The position numbers were made by a program, and so were the translations under genes. Source: an uncultured Peptococcaceae bacterium (lineage in GTDB: Bacteria > Bacillota > Limnochordia > Darwinibacteriales > Darwinibacteriaceae). Taken from it: DNA of 9,280 bases. Positions 5,538 through 9,280 of the stretch are shown here, one piece after another. The notes under the pieces were generated by a model. It saw nothing but the letters and a program-made list of their open reading frames with translations. It had not been told where the DNA came from and did not search any database. Numbering within the stretch: position 1 is the first letter of the stretch; each line of letters opens with the position of its first letter. The DNA lies in NCBI GenBank assembly GCA_937988745.1, contig CALKAR010000173.1, positions 1-9,280 of the forward strand. Reading direction: 5' to 3'.

Positions 5538-7310
5538 TTACTTCTTGCGGCCAAAGATCTCTGCTAAGACTTCTGGCGCTACTTTTAGCTGACGATCATA
5601 TGTCATCAAACCATTGACTTCTTGCTCAACGTCGGTGAGTTGGGTGTAGCAGTACCCTACGAGTTCTGGCTCATCTTCAAGTACTTTCACAAGTGCATCG
5701 ATACGGGCAATCATTTCTTCATAATCCTCTGCTTCTTGTCCGTAGCCCCAACCTTCCGCCTGCTGCTCTTTTACCTTAACACCGCCAAATTCGGTGAACA
5801 AGATGGGCTGTCCCTCATACTCATATCCTTCTAGGAGAACTGGCAGTCCGTGGTTAAAGACACCAGCATGGCGATCTTGTTTGAAGACTTCATAGCGGCG
5901 CTTGATCTCAACGGCATCTTGGCTGTAATCATGAATGGCAATGAGATCAGTAATTGCCTGCTGCCAACCGTCATTTCCGACTACGAATCTAGTAGAATCA
6001 ATGGATTTTGTCAGATAATAGAGCGTATTCATGTGGTTGACCAGGCGAGGATCCTTGCTTCCACGCGTAAGCTGGTCCACACCCCATGATTCGTTAACAG
6101 GCACCCAAGCCATGATCGAGGTGTAGTTGTAGTGCTCCTGCACCAGTCTCTGCCATTCATCAGTTATGTTCAGAGAAACCTCTTCATCGTATTCGTAACA
6201 AGCCGCCATTTCACACCAGGTGATGAGCCCAAGCTTGTCACAGAAGTAGTAGTAATAGGGATCCTCGATTTTCTGATGCTTGCGGGCACCATTGAAACCA
6301 AACTTCTTGGTCATTTCCACGTCATATTTGATCTCATCTACATCCTTGGGAGTATAGATGCCCTCCGGCCAATAGCCCTGGTCTAAGACCATGCGAAGAT
6401 AAATCGGCCGGTTGTTCAGATACACCTTACCGTCCTTGGCGCTGAACTTCCGCATGCCCACATAGGTGTTGACCTGGTCCACGACCGCGCCCTCGTAAAT
6501 AATCCGGAACTCTAAGTCATAAAGATGAGGCTCCTCGGGAGTCCACCACTGTGCATCAGGAATGGAAATTACGAAGTCGCCTTCGTCACGAGGAATTACG
6601 TGACCGTGATTAGTATACCGCAGCGGTACATCAACCCGTGTGGTTGTAATGTCTTTACCATCCTTTGTAACCCGGCACTCAATTACGACCGGGGCATCTA
6701 CGCCATTTAGCCAGTACCGAACATTGACAGTATTAGTATCAATATCTGGCTCAAGTTTCACATGGTCCAAATTAGTCTTACCTACCGCCTCAAGCCAGAC
6801 TGACTGCCAAATACCTGTCACTGGTGTGTACCAGCATGCCCAGCCTTCTTTACGGGCAGTTTGTTTTCCCCTGGGTTGCTTGGGACTTGGATAGTCTTCA
6901 ACCCTAATTGTGACCCTGTTAGTACCAGCTACAAGGTAGTCTGTAATATCAAATTTGAAACCGACATAGCCGCCCTTATTGCTGCCGACGAACTTGCCGT
7001 TTACCCACACCATGGAGTAATAGTCCACGGCGTTGAAGTTAATCGTAACACGCTCGCCATCCCAATCCTCAGGCACCGCAAAGTCCCTCTGATACCACAC
7101 GACCGGATGTATCTCAGTAGTATGAATACCGCTCAAGCTTGATTGGTATGCGAAGGGGACGATAATCTTTTGCTCGTTAATCTCTTGTTTGTACCACTCT
7201 TCGAGTAAGCCTCGATTATCATCATCGAAAGCGAAGCCCCATTCTCCATTAAGGGTGATCCACTTCTCCCGTGCAAACTGAGGACGGGGATACTCTGAAC
7301 GCAGCACCAC
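5538..7310 (-). CDS. Glycoside hydrolase family 2 protein (beta-galactosidase/beta-glycosidase type)
   Basis: This 590-residue enzyme has the full GH2 layout. An N-terminal sugar-binding jelly roll (about 10-175) contains LNGEWGFAFD and the VNGKFVGSNKGGYVGFKFDIT stretch, followed by an Ig-like sandwich (about 180-290) and a TIM-barrel catalytic domain (about 295-590). The likely acid/base is E407 in VPVNESWG and the likely nucleophile is E507 in LFTEFGG, a spacing like that of E. coli GusA. GH2 members cleave terminal beta-galactoside, beta-mannoside, beta-glucuronide or arabinoside bonds with retention. The C-terminal loop reads EVNGLMTYDR, without the N-x-K pair that binds the glucuronate carboxylate, so beta-glucuronidase is unlikely. 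No signal peptide is present. Translation starts at GTG 7310..7308, sharing one base with the GH43 TAG, with GGAGAGGAT (7319..7327) upstream. This suggests translational coupling. Confidence 0.92.
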   Translation of the reverse strand: MVLRSEYPRPQFAREKWITLNGEWGFAFDDDNRGLLEEWYKQEINEQKIIVPFAYQSSLSGIHTTEIHPVVWYQRDFAVPEDWDGERVTINFNAVDYYSMVWVNGKFVGSNKGGYVGFKFDITDYLVAGTNRVTIRVEDYPSPKQPRGKQTARKEGWACWYTPVTGIWQSVWLEAVGKTNLDHVKLEPDIDTNTVNVRYWLNGVDAPVVIECRVTKDGKDITTTRVDVPLRYTNHGHVIPRDEGDFVISIPDAQWWTPEEPHLYDLEFRIIYEGAVVDQVNTYVGMRKFSAKDGKVYLNNRPIYLRMVLDQGYWPEGIYTPKDVDEIKYDVEMTKKFGFNGARKHQKIEDPYYYYFCDKLGLITWCEMAACYEYDEEVSLNITDEWQRLVQEHYNYTSIMAWVPVNESWGVDQLTRGSKDPRLVNHMNTLYYLTKSIDSTRFVVGNDGWQQAITDLIAIHDYSQDAVEIKRRYEVFKQDRHAGVFNHGLPVLLEGYEYEGQPILFTEFGGVKVKEQQAEGWGYGQEAEDYEEMIARIDALVKVLEDEPELVGYCYTQLTDVEQEVNGLMTYDRQLKVAPEVLAEIFGRKK

Positions 7311-9181
7311 TAAACTTCATCCTCTCCATTTACTATTTCAATTATAGTGATGTTATTTATCTTGGTTCCCATGTCGCTAGAAATCCTGATTTCGCGCACC
7401 TTTTCGTTCTCGCACGCGTCCAGATCGGCAACCTGGGCCCCATTGTAGTAGAACCGCAAACGGGTTCCAACTCGTTCAACTACTACGTTAACCCAGGATC
7501 TGTCCTTGAGCTCTTGAACTGAATAAGGTATACCATTCAGAAACAACTTCCCAGAAACAAATCCGATCTCTGCCCTGATATTAGAAGCAAGTTCAACAGC
7601 TGCCCTGCCTTCTCGCGTAATGTCCATACTAAAGCGAAAGTCATCAGCTGAGAAAGCTCTTCTTATTTCATTGTGTGCAGCCAACCCTCTAATTCCTTTG
7701 TCTGCCACTTCATATCTGCCTTCCAGCGTCTCCCACGGTTCGAGTGTGTCCTTCAACGTGTGGGTTATCAAACTGCTGCTCTCCTTACCGGTGATAGACT
7801 TGGCAAAACTATCAGCAAAGAAATTGGTAAGAAGGACTCCCTTGAACATGTGTGACTGCTCAGATGAAGCACCTACACGGGCAGGCCGTACTGACCATGT
7901 TCCGCTCCAGATCCGCCGACCGTTTAGATAAAGGTCAATTCTGTTACCATTTTTGATGGTGCGTAAGCACTGCAGATGGTTACACGGCGGATTCGCGATG
8001 TCCAAAGCGTGACGAGTCGTCTCGCCATCAATGACAGATATGATTGAGAGACCGCATCCATTTACCTTGAGAGCCAGGTAGTTCGAGTCATCTCCATAAG
8101 CTAAATAGAAACAGAGGCCGGATTTGAGGCCAGTCCATAATTCCCACACATAATCGGTTAATTTAAGTGGGAGAAAGGATTCTTTTGTGATGTGCCATTC
8201 CTGCTTAAATATGGATGGTAGGTATGGGCCAGGCTGCTCGTCTACGGTAGGACCTGCGATATAAATGGTGTCATCATGCCAGTACAGAGGATCAATAAAG
8301 GCTTTTCTATGTCGCTCCCTACCTACATGGCCATGATACACCACATATAAATCCACTCCATTAGGGCCCTGAGTGACAACATGGTGGCCGGGGCCCCACA
8401 CCTTTTCTGTGCTTTGCAGAATTGGTACACTAATATCATTAGGCCATTTTGTATAGCTCTGGTCCTTCATCCCATCGGGGCCTCTGCACACATCAGAAAC
8501 TGCATATGCCACATGATACGTGGACTGGAAAAAACAACCTCCACTATACATCTGGTAATATTTTCCGTTCCTCTTTATGGTAAAGGGACCTTCGTTCCAG
8601 TACCAATCGCCTTCATGAGTACCCTCATGGTCAAACTCAGGCTTGCACACTAGACTTGGGCGGCCTTCGAGCTTTTCGAGGGTGACCATTTTGTCAACTA
8701 CATTACCGCAGCCGATTACATCATTTGGCCCTCGGGTGTACTCGTTTCTGACATTGTAGAACATGTACCAAGTACCGTCACTGTCCTGAAACGGATGGGC
8801 ATCAATGGACCACTCATCTGTGAGAGGTTCATCTGCCAAAATGAATGGCCCTGTGGGGCTATCAGAAACCGCCACGCCAATGCGGCGGCTGCTGTCGTCA
8901 CCTTGGCCATCGACCTTCTTTGTACCGGTAACGTACATGTAGAACCTGCCATCCGCGTATATGACTTCAGGCGCCCATAATTGGACGGCTGCCCAATGAT
9001 CCGCATTCTTGCTGGCCTCAAGTGCAATCCCATGATACTGCCAGTGGACTAAATCCTTTGAAATATATACAGGTACCGCATCAAAGGCTGTATGGTACAA
9101 GTAATAGAGACCGCAGTATCTTAGTATGGAAGGATCACCGTGATCTCGACCGGGCACATTCAGCACAGAATTCTTATACAT
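7310..9181 (-). CDS. Glycoside hydrolase family 43 protein with two C-terminal beta-sandwich-like regions
   Basis: The first ~330 of 623 residues form a GH43 five-bladed propeller. The expected base is D16 in GRDHGDPSI, the pKa modulator is D127 in SIDAHPF and the acid is E197 in WNEGPF. The WGPGHH motif at 262-267 supplies the histidine that usually coordinates the central metal. Family 43 enzymes invert and act on arabinan, arabinoxylan, xylo-oligosaccharides or galactan side chains; the exact substrate is not readable. Residues about 335-475 and 476-623 look like two concanavalin/LamG-like sandwiches: the first contains NRIDLYLNGRRIW, the second TRLRFYYNGAQVADLDA. They may bind carbohydrate or shape the active site. 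No signal peptide is present, so action on imported oligosaccharides is likely. The ATG at 9181 has AGGGGTGG just upstream, and the gene follows the ROK-like gene by 10 nt. Confidence 0.9.
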   Translation of the reverse strand: MYKNSVLNVPGRDHGDPSILRYCGLYYLYHTAFDAVPVYISKDLVHWQYHGIALEASKNADHWAAVQLWAPEVIYADGRFYMYVTGTKKVDGQGDDSSRRIGVAVSDSPTGPFILADEPLTDEWSIDAHPFQDSDGTWYMFYNVRNEYTRGPNDVIGCGNVVDKMVTLEKLEGRPSLVCKPEFDHEGTHEGDWYWNEGPFTIKRNGKYYQMYSGGCFFQSTYHVAYAVSDVCRGPDGMKDQSYTKWPNDISVPILQSTEKVWGPGHHVVTQGPNGVDLYVVYHGHVGRERHRKAFIDPLYWHDDTIYIAGPTVDEQPGPYLPSIFKQEWHITKESFLPLKLTDYVWELWTGLKSGLCFYLAYGDDSNYLALKVNGCGLSIISVIDGETTRHALDIANPPCNHLQCLRTIKNGNRIDLYLNGRRIWSGTWSVRPARVGASSEQSHMFKGVLLTNFFADSFAKSITGKESSSLITHTLKDTLEPWETLEGRYEVADKGIRGLAAHNEIRRAFSADDFRFSMDITREGRAAVELASNIRAEIGFVSGKLFLNGIPYSVQELKDRSWVNVVVERVGTRLRFYYNGAQVADLDACENEKVREIRISSDMGTKINNITIIEIVNGEDEV

Positions 9182-9191
9182 TTAACCACCC

Positions 9192-9280
9192 CTAAAGGTC
9201 GAGGACACTTGGGTTTGAAAAGAACTTCTCAATAATCAATGAACTCGCACCCAAAGGCCCTGCCGCATCTCCAAGTCTCG
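9192..9280 (-). CDS. C-terminal fragment of a ROK-family protein (transcriptional regulator or sugar kinase), cut by window edge
   Basis: On the minus strand the frame entering at the right edge encodes 28 residues beginning RLGDAAGPLGASSLIIEKFF, then ending in SVLDL before a TAG at 9194..9192. The LGDxAGxxGAASL...E-x-F pattern is the familiar end of ROK proteins (NagC/XylR regulators and glucokinase-like kinases). The rest lies outside the window, so the N-terminal helix-turn-helix that would separate regulator from kinase cannot be checked. The stop codon is 10 nt before the GH43 start and lies next to the GH43 ribosome binding site, so the genes are almost certainly co-transcribed. A ROK regulator controlling its own hydrolase operon is the likeliest reading. 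Confidence 0.65.
   Translation of the reverse strand, partial: RLGDAAGPLGASSLIIEKFFSNPSVLDL

Overview
The window looks like a chromosomal segment from a Firmicutes-type bacterium. Strong purine-rich Shine-Dalgarno sites (GGGAGG, AGAGGAG) sit before nearly every gene, GTG and TTG starts are used, genes are tightly packed, and terminators are simple hairpins with T runs. One protein (4177..5466) has a signal peptide, a CsgG/TolB-like N-terminal region, a Big_2 (bacterial Ig-like) domain and a C-terminal half that reads like amphipathic beta strands. That would suit a diderm Firmicutes lineage such as Limnochordia, but this placement is inference. No mobile element, CRISPR array, tRNA or rRNA was seen.

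Region 1 (about 6..4040, minus strand) is one apparent transcription unit of five genes. In order of transcription they are a NodB-type polysaccharide deacetylase, an S66 (LD-carboxypeptidase/MccF-like) serine peptidase, two different class I SAM-dependent methyltransferases and an antibiotic-NTase-like nucleotidyltransferase. Gaps are 21, 16, 64 and 19 nt, and the unit ends in a Rho-independent terminator whose stem contains the last stop codon. Four of the five starts should be moved downstream of the longest open frame because of clear ribosome binding sites. One of these is a TTG start for the S66 gene. The gene mix suggests modification of a small molecule or cell-envelope fragment, possibly detoxification or self-immunity, but nothing in the sequence names the substrate.

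Region 2 (4041..5466) is a 136-bp divergent intergenic region followed by the single plus-strand gene for the exported multidomain protein. A long bidirectional terminator hairpin (5488..5523) separates it from the convergent operon on its right.

Region 3 (5538..9280, minus strand) is a carbohydrate-use operon. The last 28 codons of a gene ending like a ROK-family regulator or kinase enter from the right edge. A GH43 enzyme with two C-terminal beta-sandwich-like regions follows 10 nt later, and then a GH2 enzyme whose GTG start shares a base with the GH43 stop codon. Neither hydrolase has a signal peptide, so both probably act in the cytoplasm on imported oligosaccharides, with the ROK protein as the likely local sensor. 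The transporter is not in the window.
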